From CAVRXQ01 sp963725215 (GTDB lineage: Bacteria > Actinomycetota > Acidimicrobiia > Acidimicrobiales > Bog-793), in contig CAVRXQ010000007.1 in NCBI GenBank assembly GCA_963725215.1, forward strand, positions 682,001-746,000: 64,000 nucleotides of DNA, in the 5' to 3' direction. A program made the translations under genes and the position numbers. Under the pieces are notes generated by a model, which had not been told where the DNA came from, searched no databases, and saw only the letters and a list, made by a program, of their open reading frames with translations. Positions 52,433-61,791 of the stretch are shown here, in pieces (the stretch's first letter is position 1; every line of letters begins with the position of its first letter).

Positions 52433-53470
52433 GTGTCCGCATCTTCTCGCGCGCCGATGAAGGTCGCGGTCTTGGGGGCAGGATCGTGGGGAACGACCAT
52501 CGCCTCGTTGCTCGCGCCCCGCAGCGCGACGACGATCTGGGCGAGAACCGCCGCTGTCGCCGACGAGCTTCGTAAGAAACGGACGAACACCGCGTATCTC
52601 GGACCTTTTGAAATCCCTCCGAAGCTGCTCGCGACGTCGTCGCTCGCCGAGGCTCTCGAGTCGGCAGAGCTCGTCGTGTTGGCGATTCCGAGTCACGGGC
52701 TGCGCCAGGTGCTAGTCGAAGCGGCGCCATTCGTCGTTCGCCACCCGACGGTGCTCAGTCTGACGAAGGGCCTCGAGGAACACACACGGGCGCGCATGAG
52801 CGAAGTGGTGAGCGAGTGCTGGCCCGGATCGCCTGTCGGCGTGCTCACCGGCCCGAATCTCGCGCAAGAGGTCTGTGCCGGACAGCCGACCGCCTCTGTG
52901 ATCGCGTACGCCAACGAAGAGCTGGCAGGCGAAGTGCGCGAACTTTTCGCCACCGAAATCCTTCGGATCTATACGAATCCGGACGTGATCGGTTGCGAGA
53001 TCGCCGGGGTGGTGAAGAACGTGATGGCGATCGCGAGCGGGATGGCGATCGGCCTCGGCCTCGGGGACAACACCCGCGCCGCGCTCATCACCCGCTCGCT
53101 CGCCGAGCTGACCCGCCTCGGTGTTGCCCTCGGCGGCGAGCCTCCGACCTTCGCCGGGCTCGCAGGACTAGGCGATCTCGTCGCGACTTGCACGAGCGCG
53201 AAGAGCCGGAATTTCTCCGTCGGCGTCGCCCTCGGCCAGGGAAAGACGCTTGCCGAGGCGATCGGCGCCACGCGTATGGTCGCGGAAGGCGTGAAGAGCT
53301 GTCAGCCCGTCCTTGAGCTCGCAACAAGCCTTGGCGTCGAAGTGCCCGTCGCCGAGCAGGTCGTCGCTGTGTGCCACGCCAATCGATCGCCGAAGGAGGC
53401 GATCCCGATCCTGATGCGTCGTGCGCCGAAGTCCGAAGTCGACCCGCTCGTGTTCGGAGACGACCGGTGA
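52433..53470 (+). CDS. gpsA: Glycerol-3-phosphate dehydrogenase [NAD(P)+]
   Basis: 345 residues; makes sn-glycerol 3-phosphate for phospholipids. MKVAVLGAGSWGTTIASLLA is the NAD loop, SLTKGLEE, VGVLTGPNLAQEV and GVVKNVMAIASGMAIGLGLGDNTRAALI (in part) contain the catalytic lysines, and FAGLAGLGDLVATCTSAKSRNF is the family signature. GTG 52433 gives eight residues before the first strand; ATG 52457 is equally plausible. The rnhB gene overlaps by 4 bases. Confidence 0.93.
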   Translation: MSASSRAPMKVAVLGAGSWGTTIASLLAPRSATTIWARTAAVADELRKKRTNTAYLGPFEIPPKLLATSSLAEALESAELVVLAIPSHGLRQVLVEAAPFVVRHPTVLSLTKGLEEHTRARMSEVVSECWPGSPVGVLTGPNLAQEVCAGQPTASVIAYANEELAGEVRELFATEILRIYTNPDVIGCEIAGVVKNVMAIASGMAIGLGLGDNTRAALITRSLAELTRLGVALGGEPPTFAGLAGLGDLVATCTSAKSRNFSVGVALGQGKTLAEAIGATRMVAEGVKSCQPVLELATSLGVEVPVAEQVVAVCHANRSPKEAIPILMRRAPKSEVDPLVFGDDR

Positions 53471-54156
53471 GCGACGAACTCGACGCGCGCCCGGGCGTCC
53501 GACCAAGGCGTGCACCGATCAAGCCAACGAGAAAAGTCGAATCCGAGCTGCTCGCCGGGCCGGATCGGGTCGTCGTTGGCGTCGACGAGGTGGGTCGGGG
53601 CGCGTGGGCCGGCCCGCTCACCGTCGGCGCCGCCGCGGTCGGCGCCGCGGAACTGAAGCGACTTCCGGTTGGCATCCGTGACTCGAAGGCGCTCACGTCC
53701 AAACAGCGCGAGGCGCTCTACGGTCCGCTCACCGAGACCGTGCGCGCTTACTCGCTCGGTCACGCGTCGTCGGCGGAGTGCGACGAGCTCGGAATGTCGC
53801 TCGCGCTGCGTCTCGCCGCCCATCGTGCGTTGTCGCGCCTTCGAACCGCGTTCGATGCCGTGATCGTCGACGGTTCGTTCGACTTCACGGGCGCCTCGGC
53901 TCGCTGCGTGGTGCGCGGCGACGAGCGATGCGTGCTCGTCGCGTCGGCTTCGATCATTGCAAAAGTGACGCGCGACGAATGGATGCTTGACGCCGCAATC
54001 GACCATCCCGATTACGGCTTCGAGCACAACAAGGGCTACATATCGGCGGAGCACCGAGAGGCCGTCGAGCGATTCGGGTTCTCTCCGATCCATCGTCGCA
54101 GCTGGAGTGTCGCTTTGGCCGAGGCAGTCGTCCAGCCCGCGTCCTTCAAGCTATAA
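53467..54156 (+). CDS. rnhB: Ribonuclease HII
   Basis: 229 residues from GTG 53467 (GTGA with gpsA). Removes ribonucleotides from DNA. The active site is complete: VVGVDEVGRGAWAGPL (Asp, Glu), IRDSKALTSKQ, VIVDGSFDF with the third Asp, and ASIIAKVTRDEWM with the fourth. HPDYGFEHNKGYISAEH is typical of the family. The first 35 residues are a charged, non-conserved extension. Confidence 0.93.
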   Translation: MSDELDARPGVRPRRAPIKPTRKVESELLAGPDRVVVGVDEVGRGAWAGPLTVGAAAVGAAELKRLPVGIRDSKALTSKQREALYGPLTETVRAYSLGHASSAECDELGMSLALRLAAHRALSRLRTAFDAVIVDGSFDFTGASARCVVRGDERCVLVASASIIAKVTRDEWMLDAAIDHPDYGFEHNKGYISAEHREAVERFGFSPIHRRSWSVALAEAVVQPASFKL

Positions 54157-54164
54157 CGGTCCGT

Positions 54165-55073
54165 GTGTCGATCCTGCTCGCAATGTTCGCGGCAGTTGCG
54201 AATGCCGCGGCGACGGTGTTGCAGCGACTCGGGGTCGAGTCGGCGACGTCGGGGACGAAAACGACGAGGAAGCTGATGGCGTCGGTGCTCCGCCGTCCGA
54301 TCTGGTTCGTCGGGCTCGGTCTCACGACGGCGAGTTTCCTTTTGCAAGCGGTCGCTCTCGCCTTCGGGAATCTGTCGACCGTGCAGCCGGTCATGGTCAC
54401 CGAGATCGTGTTTCTGGTGCTCATCTTGGGGACGTGGTTCCACCAACGCCTCGGCTGGCGCGAATGGGTCGGAACGGTCGGGACCGCGGTCGGTCTCGGG
54501 GTATTCCTCGGGCTGAGTTATTCGCGCCGCGGTGGCGGGCAGCCCGACTCCGAGGACTGGGTTCTGCTGTTGGCTGCCGCGGGCGCCGCGGTGCTCGTCA
54601 CTCTCGTGATTTCTCGACACGGACCGCGGCCATTTCGAGCCGCCTCTTATGGCGCCAGCGCGGGCATCGTTTTCGCCCTCACCGCGACATTCATCAAGAC
54701 GGTGGCGAACGAATGGCAGCACGGTCTCGGGTACGTGTTCTCGCATCCCGCGGCGTACGCGGTCGCGGCGAGCGGACTCGCGGGCCTCGTCATCAGTCAG
54801 CACGCGCTCGACGCAGGACCGGTCGCAGCATCCCAAGCAGCGCTCCTCATCGTGAATCCCCTGTCGAGTATCGTCATCGGGATCTGGTTGTTCAGCGATC
54901 ATGTGCACGCGACGGGCGCGCGCGCAGTACTTGAGGGGGTTTTCCTCGGGGTGATGTTTTCCTCGTTGCTCGTCCTCGCCCAATCTCCGCTCATCTCGTC
55001 ATCTCGCGAAGCCGAGCGATTGTCGACGCGCAGGGTCGTGCGCGACGCGCCCGTTGGAACGCCGGTTCCGTGA
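54165..55073 (+). CDS. DMT-superfamily membrane transporter-like protein
   Basis: 302 residues with nine or ten hydrophobic helices in two similar halves (LLAMFAAVANAAATVLQRLG and ALTATFIKTVANEWQHG). The pattern AVALAFGNLSTVQPVMVTEIVFLVL is typical of the DMT/EamA-like group often labelled integral membrane protein. Start GTG 54165, eight bases after the rnhB stop. Substrate unknown. Confidence 0.78.
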   Translation: MSILLAMFAAVANAAATVLQRLGVESATSGTKTTRKLMASVLRRPIWFVGLGLTTASFLLQAVALAFGNLSTVQPVMVTEIVFLVLILGTWFHQRLGWREWVGTVGTAVGLGVFLGLSYSRRGGGQPDSEDWVLLLAAAGAAVLVTLVISRHGPRPFRAASYGASAGIVFALTATFIKTVANEWQHGLGYVFSHPAAYAVAASGLAGLVISQHALDAGPVAASQAALLIVNPLSSIVIGIWLFSDHVHATGARAVLEGVFLGVMFSSLLVLAQSPLISSSREAERLSTRRVVRDAPVGTPVP

Positions 55074-55113
55074 TCGCGCGATGCAGTTTGTTTGCGGAGA
55101 CCGAGGTGACTCG

Positions 55114-56367
55114 ATGAGCGACGTCGGCTTGCGGGCGTGGGAGTCGATCAGGGGTCGAATCGAGGACGCGGCCATCCTCCTCGGTCTTGAGCGGGGTCTC
55201 ACCGAGCAGATCATCAAGCCGGAACGAATCCTGGAAGTCGCGATCCCGATCCGCCTCGACAACGGAGAGATCGACGTCTACACGGGCTGGCGCGTGCAGC
55301 ATTCGACGGCGCGGGGCCCCGGAAAGGGTGGGATCCGCTTCCACCACGATGTCGACCAGTTCGAGGTGATGGCGCTCGCGGCGGACATGACGATCAAGTG
55401 TGCGGTTGTCGACATTCCCTTCGGTGGGGCGAAGGGGGGAGTGACGGTCGATCCGTCGACGCTTTCGTACGGCGAGCTCGAGCGCCTCACGCGGCGCTAC
55501 GCGTACGACATTGCGTCGTTGCTCGGTCCGGATCGCGATGTCCCAGCGCCCGACGTCAACACCGATGCGCGGATCATGTCGTGGATCATGGACACCGTCG
55601 CGATGATGTCCGGCTACAATGTTCCCGGAGTCGTGACCGGAAAGCCGGTTGAAGTCGGGGGAATCGTCGGCCACGTTGGCGCGACGTCGGTCGGTGTCGT
55701 GTTGTGCGCGGAAGCGACATTCAACAAGCTCGGCATGGAGCTCTCCGGATCCCGAGTGGTGATCCAGGGCTACGGCAAAGTGGGTGGACCGCTCGTCGAA
55801 TTGTTCGCACGAGCAGGCGCGCGCGTCGTCGCCGTCGCGGACGTCGGCGGCGCGATCCACGACGAGGACGGCCTCGATCCCGAGGAGTTGGCGAACCATT
55901 TCGCAGAACACGGGACGGTCGCCGGTTTCAAGGCCGCCGACGCAATCGATCCCGACGAATTGTTCTCGGTCGACTGCGAGCTCGTCATACCCGCGGCTCT
56001 CGACGGCGTGATCACCGCAGAAGTGGCGAAGAGCTTCGGAGGGCGTGTCCTTGTCGAGGCGGCGAACGGGCCGACGACGCCGGAGGCAGATCCGATCCTC
56101 GAGTCACGCGGCGTCGTCGTCGTCCCGGACGTGCTTGCGAACGCCGGAGGGGTGGTCGCCTCGTACTTCGAATGGGCGCAGGCGCGCCAGGGCTATCTGT
56201 GGGACAAGGAGCTGTTTACCGCCCGTCATTACCAGACGATGGAGCGCGCCTTCATGGCGACTTGGAACGAGCACGAAACGTTAAGAGTCCCGCTCCGGCG
56301 AGCCGCCGTCGCGCTCGGGCTGAGCCGCGTCGCCGAGACGACGCGGCTACGGGGACTGTTCCCATAA
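55114..56367 (+). CDS. gdhA: Glutamate dehydrogenase (Glu/Leu/Phe/Val dehydrogenase family)
   Basis: 417 residues. Reversible oxidative deamination of glutamate. Signature parts: GKGGIRFHHDVDQFEVMALA, MTIKCAVVDIPFGGAKGGV with the catalytic Lys, APDVNTDARIMSWIMD, VIQGYGKVGGPLVELFA for NAD(P), and PDVLANAGGVVASYFEWAQ. ATG 55114 is chosen because GAGGTGA lies about six bases upstream; the open frame upstream adds nothing conserved. Substrate choice between glutamate and branched amino acids cannot be fixed by eye. Confidence 0.9.
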   Translation: MSDVGLRAWESIRGRIEDAAILLGLERGLTEQIIKPERILEVAIPIRLDNGEIDVYTGWRVQHSTARGPGKGGIRFHHDVDQFEVMALAADMTIKCAVVDIPFGGAKGGVTVDPSTLSYGELERLTRRYAYDIASLLGPDRDVPAPDVNTDARIMSWIMDTVAMMSGYNVPGVVTGKPVEVGGIVGHVGATSVGVVLCAEATFNKLGMELSGSRVVIQGYGKVGGPLVELFARAGARVVAVADVGGAIHDEDGLDPEELANHFAEHGTVAGFKAADAIDPDELFSVDCELVIPAALDGVITAEVAKSFGGRVLVEAANGPTTPEADPILESRGVVVVPDVLANAGGVVASYFEWAQARQGYLWDKELFTARHYQTMERAFMATWNEHETLRVPLRRAAVALGLSRVAETTRLRGLFP

Positions 56368-56372
56368 GTCCT

Positions 56373-57005
56373 GTGGATTCAGCCCGCCATTCGCTCACGA
56401 AGCGCCGCTTTCTCGTCGCGGGCGCGTTGTTCGGGATCGGCGCACTCGCCCTCGCCGCGTGCACGTCGACGCCGTCGGCGTCAGGAAGAGGCCACCACCA
56501 CAGCCATTCGACGACCACGACGACGTCGACCTCGACAAGCACCTCGACAAGCACCTCGACGTCGACGACGCAGGTGCCGCCTGGGTGTAAGACGGCTGCG
56601 CTCTCGCTTTCGACGACATTCGGAGGCACGGCGGCCGGGACCTCCTACTCCGAGTTCTTGGTGACGAATCTCGCATCCCCGTGCTCGCTCGAGGGTTACC
56701 CGGCGGTGACCTTCTACGGACCCTCAAAAGAGGGTTCCAGCGGACTTGGGCCGCGCCTTTCGATCTCCGACGTCGATTCGGGGCCTGCGGCAAAGACGAT
56801 GTCCGTGGCAAAAGGTGCCCAGTCAGAGTTCATCGTCGTTTATCACGACGTGCCCGTGGGCGGCGTTGGGTGCTCGAACGTCGGCTGGGCGCAGGTCTCG
56901 ATTCCCGGAGCGGCCTCGACGCTCCAAAATTCCCTTTCGATCTCGGTATGTGGAGGATCTGTCGAGGTGTACGCGTTCGGACTGCCCGGATCAGAACATC
57001 CTTGA
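56373..57005 (+). CDS. DUF4232 lipoprotein
   Basis: 210 residues from GTG 56373. Signal peptide VAGALFGIGALALAAC gives a lipobox; a His/Ser/Thr-rich linker with repeated STST follows. The mature domain matches DUF4232: GGTAAGTSYSEFLVTNLASPCSLEGYPAVTF (in part FLVTNLASPCSLEGYP), the aromatic strand AQSEFIVVYHDVP and two further Cys at GCSNVGW and SVCGGS. Secreted beta-sandwich of unknown role. Ends 53 bases before tRNA-Val. Confidence 0.85.
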   Translation: MDSARHSLTKRRFLVAGALFGIGALALAACTSTPSASGRGHHHSHSTTTTTSTSTSTSTSTSTSTTQVPPGCKTAALSLSTTFGGTAAGTSYSEFLVTNLASPCSLEGYPAVTFYGPSKEGSSGLGPRLSISDVDSGPAAKTMSVAKGAQSEFIVVYHDVPVGGVGCSNVGWAQVSIPGAASTLQNSLSISVCGGSVEVYAFGLPGSEHP

Positions 57006-57058
57006 CCTGGGTGGCCGCAGGCACGTCGACGAACGGAGCGGTGCGATGATGGATCGCT

Positions 57059-57132
57059 GGGCGCTTAGCTCAGGCGGTCAGAGCAGCTCGCTTACAACGA
57101 GCAGGTCGGCGGTTCGAGTCCGTCAGCGCCCA
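57059..57132 (+). tRNA. tRNA-Val(UAC)
   Basis: Acceptor GGGCGCT/AGCGCCC, D arm GCTC/GAGC, anticodon stem GCTCG/CGAGC with loop CTTACAA (anticodon TAC, reading GUA), variable AGGTC and T arm GGCGG-TTCGAGT-CCGTC. 74 bases with discriminator A; CCA is not encoded. The integrase gene starts 88 bases downstream on the same strand, so this tRNA is the probable attachment site of an island. Confidence 0.95.
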
Positions 57133-57219
57133 CAAAACATCGTCTGAGCAGAATTTTCGAATCGAACAGAACCGTTTCTCGTGTAGGTACTCCGCATCGA
57201 CAGCTGATAACTTTACGAG

Positions 57220-58149
57220 GTGCCCGCAAAGCTCGACGCGGTTGAGTTCGGACAACTCGCCGACCTGATCCCGAGCTGGACTCGCAGCCTGCGAGCCCGG
57301 AACAAGTCACCGAAGACGATCCGTGGCTACCGGGAGACAACAGAAATCTTTCTGGCCTTCCTGACCGACAAGGGAATGCCCACGGCGCTCAACAAGATCG
57401 GGCGCGAGCACGTGGAGTCGTTCGTCGAGGACCAACTGGCACGATGGAAGCCAACTACCGCACTGACGCGGTACCAGGCGCTCCGGCAGTTCTTTAATTT
57501 CGCCGTCGACGAAGGCGAGCTTCGAGACTCCCCGATGACTCGAATGAAGCCGCCGACAATCGGTGAAGTGCCGGTGCCCGTCGTATCCGACGATGACCTG
57601 AGAAAGCTTCTCCGGACCGTCGAGGGTCGAGAGCGAGCGAGCTTCGAGCACAAGCGCGATGCCGCGATTTTCCGACTCTTCATCGATACGGGATGCCGCC
57701 TTTCAGAAGTGGCGAACTTGACGACGGATGATCTCGAACTCGATTTGGCGATAGTCGTCGTCACTGGCAAAGGCGGGCGGGTACGGTCGGTACCATTCGG
57801 CCCGAAATCCGCGACAGCCCTTGATCGTTATCTACGGCTCCGCTCGCGCCATTCGCGGGCTCGCTCGTCATCGGCGTTGTTCCTCGGCCCGAAGGGCGGG
57901 CTTACAGATTCGGGCCTCACGCAATTGCTTCGGCGACGCTGCGCCGAGGCAGGGATCTCGCGCCTGCATCCTCATCAGCTTCGACACACGGCTGCACACG
58001 CGTGGCTTGCGGCTGGCGGCAGCGAGACGGACGCTATGCGGCTTTTCGGCTGGAAGAGTCGTCAGATGCTCAATCGCTACGGGGCGTCAAATGCCGACGA
58101 GCGCGCTAGAGAGGCATACAGACGCATTCTGCCGGGGGAACGGCTGTAA
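57220..58149 (+). CDS. Tyrosine integrase beside tRNA-Val
   Basis: 309 residues from GTG 57220. Core-binding domain ARNKSPKTIRGYRETTEIFL; catalytic domain with Arg in DTGCRLSEVANL, Lys in TGKGGRVRSVPFG, His-x-x-Arg in HPHQLRHTAAHAWL, and Tyr in SRQMLNRYGASN. The second His of the usual H-x-R-x-x-H/W set is Trp here (FGWKS), which is allowed. Its place right after a tRNA marks it as the integrase of an integrated element. The base composition is less GC-rich than upstream genes. Confidence 0.88.
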   Translation: MPAKLDAVEFGQLADLIPSWTRSLRARNKSPKTIRGYRETTEIFLAFLTDKGMPTALNKIGREHVESFVEDQLARWKPTTALTRYQALRQFFNFAVDEGELRDSPMTRMKPPTIGEVPVPVVSDDDLRKLLRTVEGRERASFEHKRDAAIFRLFIDTGCRLSEVANLTTDDLELDLAIVVVTGKGGRVRSVPFGPKSATALDRYLRLRSRHSRARSSSALFLGPKGGLTDSGLTQLLRRRCAEAGISRLHPHQLRHTAAHAWLAAGGSETDAMRLFGWKSRQMLNRYGASNADERAREAYRRILPGERL

Positions 58150-58403
58150 GCGCCGGTGCTGCCCCTGAGGGCTGTTTGACGATCGAAGCGGCCAGTGGAT
58201 GTGGTTCACACCCATACGGATTACGTCGACCGTGTCTGAACCTTGCTTGGGTCACGTTTGGGTCACGCTCGAATCGGCAAATCCCTTGCAATTACGAACA
58301 TCTGTTCGGTACCGTCGGTGACATGGCGGAGCTGCAGCGAATCGGCAATGGATGCGAGAAAACGAATCGATTCGTGATGTGCGCTGCCCGGTGACAATGC
58401 GTA
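58150..58403. other. Non-coding stretch with short direct repeats
   Basis: No gene seen. It contains TTGGGTCACG twice in a row (58248-58269) and ACGGATTACGTCGACCGTG (58216-58234), which recurs with two changes at 60712-60730. The 3' end of tRNA-Val is not repeated here, so it is not the obvious right attachment site. Confidence 0.5.
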
Positions 58404-58427
58404 TCAGCTGGGAATCAGCTGATACGC
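58399..58427. terminator. Perfect 12-bp inverted repeat at the end of the collagen-like gene
   Basis: GCGTATCAGCTG, loop GGAAT, CAGCTGATACGC (58399-58410 and 58416-58427). On the minus strand it covers the last codons and stop of the interrupted collagen-like gene. It may be a transcription terminator without T-tract or a protein-binding palindrome. Confidence 0.5.
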
Positions 58428-58502
58428 GAACATCACGTTCCCGCTCCAACTGCCCGAGCCTACGGAAGTGACCTCCAGGTAATACGGGGAATTCTCAGGA
58501 AG

Positions 58503-59913
58503 ATCGCGTCCCGCCGAGTGGTGGAAATCGAGCGAAGCCCGAAGCGAGCTCGACGCGCCGTCATCGTCTCATGCGGTGATGGTGAGCGACACCTCTTTCT
58601 CCTCGAGCTCGTCGGCGTTCGGCTGGTCGATCATCGCCATCGACTCCTCGGAGAGGTAGCGGCGTTCGGCAACCTCCCATTCGTCGTGCTGCTCGACCAA
58701 CACGGCGGTGACGAGGCGCAGCACAGAGGCGTCGTTCGGGAAGATGCCGACGACGTTCGAGCGCCGCTTGATCTCGGCGTTTAGGCGCTCGAGCGGGTTC
58801 GTCGACCAGATCTTCGGCCAGTGCGCGATCGGGAAGCTCGAGAACGCCAACAGGTCCTCCTTCGCGTCGAGAAGGAGTTTCGTCACGCCTTCGAAGCCGA
58901 AGCAGAGCGTGTCGGCGACGACGTCAAGCTGCTGGGCGACGTGCTTCGCGTCGGGCTGGGCGAAGATCGTGCGGATCGCGGCGGCGACCATCTGGGTCTT
59001 GGCCTTCGGCACCGAGGACAGCGCGTTGCGCAGGAAATGCACCCGGCAGCGCTGCCAGGAAGCCCCGATGAAGACCTTCTCGATCGCCTCTTTCAGCCCG
59101 AGGTGGAGATCAGAGACGACGAGGCGGACGCCGGATAGGCCACGCTCACGCAGCGAGCGCAGGAACGCCGCCCAGAACACCCCGTCTTCGGAGTCGCCGA
59201 CGTCCACGCCGAGCACCTCGCGATTGCCGTCTTTGCGCACGCCAGTCGCGACAACGACCGCACGCGACGACGCGACCGCGCACCCGAGCCTTCACGTAGG
59301 TGGCGTCGCAAAAGACGTAAGGAAACGCTGCATAGTCGAAGCGACGCGCCCGAAAGGCCTCCATCTCCTTGTCGAGCTCGGAACAGATTCTCGAGACCTC
59401 GGACTTGGAGATTCCCGAGGTCGCGCCGAGGGCAGCGACCAAGTCGTCGACCTTTCTGGTCGAGACCCCGTGCACATAGGCCTCCATCACCACCGCGTAG
59501 AGGGCGCGATCGACTCGCCGACGGCGTTCGAGGATCTCGGGGAAGAACGAGCCCGAGCGGAGCTTCGGGATCTTCGAGCTCGATGTCGCCGGCCTTCGTC
59601 GCTAAAAGACGCAGCCGATGGCCGTTGCGGTAGTTCTGCGCTCATCTGATCGCTCGTGCGGTGCGGCGCCGATCACTCGCAGTCGCCTCCGCCTCGATGA
59701 GGGCTTGGAGGACGAGCTCCACAGAATGCCGGATGATGTCGAGGTCTCCGTCTGCGCGGAGCATGTCGAGAAGCGCGTAAGGGTCAAACTCTTGATGGGC
59801 CACCGGGGTGATCTCCTTTGTCGTGTCTTGTCAGGGACACGTCGAGATTCACTCCGGTGGTCCGCAAAGTGGTGGACCCTCGGGCGATTTACACCACTTC
59901 ATGGGACGCCAAC
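58503..59913 (-). mobile_element. IS256-family insertion sequence with 9-bp target duplication
   Basis: 1411 bases. Both ends carry similar inverted repeats, outer part GCGTCCC followed four bases later by AGTGGTG(G/T)AAATCG (left about 58507-58530, right about 59884-59909). CTCAGGAAG flanks it on both sides (58494-58502 and 59914-59922), a target duplication of the size used by IS256 elements. It carries one transposase gene, broken by several frameshifts. Confidence 0.88.
58569..59803 (-). pseudogene. IS256-family transposase, several frameshifts
   Basis: GTG 59803 with AAGGAG upstream starts AHQEFDPYALLDMLRADGDL. The frame shifts near EAEATA, then again before YRNGHRLRLLATKAGDIELE, again at IPKLRSGSFFPEILERRRR, and once more at about 59265 before GVRKDGNREVLGVDVG. 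The DDE residues survive in pieces: FCDATYVKAR, VVSDLHLG and NPLERLNAEIKRR. VVMEAYVHGVSTRKVDDLVA is a typical IS256 stretch. At least four shifts in 1.2 kb, not all in homopolymers, argue for real decay. Confidence 0.88.
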
Positions 59914-60230
59914 CTCAGGAAGGTTCATACCGCTTGCCCCGGCCGTGCAGGCACTAGATGAGGAGGGGACAGTGCACGATTCGTAAGACACGCCTCCCGA
60001 CAAGATCTGGACCTGAATCGAGGCAGTCGAGCTCGTCGGAGTGGAGAGCTCCACTGACAAATCGACCGGTGTCAACACCTCATCTGGGAGCAGGGTCTCG
60101 ACGTTGGCGGGGCCGGTTGTTGATTCGCTGGCAAACCCCTCGGGTGTCGCCCAAGTAAAAATGCTGGAAACGCCGTTGACTTGCCCGGTAAAAGTCGTCG
60201 AGACGTCCGGTCCTGTGGCGCCGGTCGAGC

Positions 60231-60280
60231 CCTGCGCTCCGGCCACGCCCTGCGCTCCGGCCACGCCCTGCGCTCCGGCG
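60231..60280 (-). repeat. 18-bp tandem repeat coding for Gly-x-y units
   Basis: CCTGCGCTCCGGCCACGC is repeated at 60231, 60249 and partly 60267. On the coding strand each copy encodes six residues (two Gly-x-y triplets) of the collagen-like run. Copy number probably varies by slippage. Confidence 0.8.
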
Positions 60281-60528
60281 AGCCCCCGCCGTCCCCACGG
60301 GCCGCGGGGACCCTTTTTCGTCGAGAGTCGGATACGGATGGTCCTCAACCCAGCAGCACAACTTGTGCCCGAGGCAAGCACGAGTGACCCTTTTGCGTTG
60401 ACACAAGCCAGCACTGAGGTTGGAGCTTTCGACTGGTGCACGGTGGCCCCGACTGTGGCTCCACTTGCAATCGCAACAACGAGCACACCGACCGCCACCA
60501 CGGAACGCCGGAATAGACGTGTACGCAT

Positions 60529-60806
60529 TTGCGTCTCCCTCCTTCGAGCGACTCACAGCATGCCTCGCAGAGCGAGCTTTCTCTGAGTAATAGGACAGAT
60601 ACGGCTTGTCTCCCGATCTCGCTGATGAGAGGTCTGCAGCGTCACTTGGCGAGCTAACTTCGGCCATCCGAGTGCAACACGGGAACCGATCGGCTTGTGC
60701 ATTATCCCCCCACGGATTACGTCAACGGTGCACGACCCCTGGCGTGGGGCCCCAAATCGAAATCGTCGTTAATGGTGGGTAGGTCCCCATCAGCGATCGA
60801 CCGGGG
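60529..60806. other. Gene-free stretch between the collagen-like gene and the IS3-family element
   Basis: No convincing gene. The left end holds the ribosome site and promoter of the collagen-like gene (minus strand). At 60712-60730 is ACGGATTACGTCAACGGTG, a near copy of 58216-58234. Short frames here have no recognisable sequence. Confidence 0.5.
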
Positions 60807-60860
60807 AACTGAAGCGCCCCGGGAATCCTGGGGGCCCGCGGATCTTGAGAGGATTGCGAG

Positions 60861-61188
60861 ATGCCAAGGACTACCCGTTACCCTCCGGAGATGCGTGGCA
60901 GCGCGCCGTTCGGATGGTGCTCGAGTACCGGAAGGGACTCGGCTCCGAGTGGGCGACGATGGGGTCGGGGTCTCCTCGATGCTCGGGGTGACCGCGGGAG
61001 ACGCTTCGGCACTGGGTTCGACACGCCGAGATCGACACCGGGGTACACGTCCAGGACTCACGACCGATGAGCGCCAACGCCTCCGAGAGCTCGAGAAGGA
61101 GAACCGCGAGCTGCGCAGAGCCAACGAGATCTTGAAGGACGCCTCGATTTTCCTCGCGACCGAGCTCGACGGTCGAACGAAGAAGTAG
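60861..61188 (+). pseudogene. IS3-family transposase OrfA, degenerate
   Basis: Starts ATG 60861, MPRTTRYPPEMR, shifts to AVRMVLEYRKGLGSEWATMG, shifts again, and ends with TTDERQRLRELEKENRELRR and ANEILKDASIFLATELDG, the leucine-zipper-like end of OrfA. The helix-turn-helix between is broken by at least two indels. Non-functional as read. Confidence 0.85.
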
Positions 61189-61791
61189 TCCGCTACATCG
61201 AGGGCCCGGAAGGGCCGCTTTGGAGTCGAGCCGATCTGCAGGGTGCTGCAGTTCGCTCCCGCCACCTACTACGCCGCGCAGATCTCGACCGCCCTCTGCT
61301 CGACGCCGGGGCACGACGAGGAACTGAAGGCCGAGATCACCCGCGTCTTCGACGAGAACCGACGGTGTCTACGGCGCCGACAAGGTCTGGACCCAGCTGA
61401 ACCGGGAGGGGACCCGCGTCGCCCGCTGCACGGTCGAGCGCTTAATCCGCGACCTCGGACTACGAGGGGTAAGACGAGGCCGGCTCTAGAAGGGACGACG
61501 ATCGCCGACGAGGCCAGTTGCCCCGGCGGACCTCGTCGAGCGCGACTTCGCCGCGCCGGCGCCGGGGCGGCTCTGGTCGCGGACCTGACGTACGTGAGGA
61601 CCGGTGCGGGCTTCGTCTATATCGCCTTCATCGTCGACGTCTCTTGCCGCCTCATTGTCGGCTGGTCGGTGGCGACGTCGCTTCGCGCCGAGCTGGTCCT
61701 CGACGGCTGGGGCTCACGAGCAAAGCGATCTGGGGTCGTGGTGACCTCGAGGGGCTGGTTCATCACTCCGACGCCGGCAGTCCAGACCAGG

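Larger units (their letters stand above)
58404..60528 (-). pseudogene. Collagen-like exported protein gene, interrupted by an IS256-family element
   Basis: The 5' part runs from ATG 60528 (ribosome site GGAGGGAG) to the IS at 59914: signal peptide VVAVGVLVVAIASGATVGA, a collagen-like Gly-x-y run (GPRGPWGRRGLAGAQG, then AGAQGV repeats) and the start of a beta-rich domain ending SGMNLPE. Beyond the IS the frame resumes at 58493 with NSPYYLEVTSVGSGSWSG and ends IPS at TGA 58404-58406. Removing the 1411-base element and one copy of the 9-base duplication leaves exactly 235 codons in frame. At present a hybrid stop in the IS end gives a 209-residue truncated product. Extracellular role presumed. 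Confidence 0.85.

Noticed and set aside
58228..58238. tRNA-like or riboswitch structure in the gap after the integrase
   Set aside because: Only short repeats are seen; no cloverleaf or known riboswitch core can be drawn.
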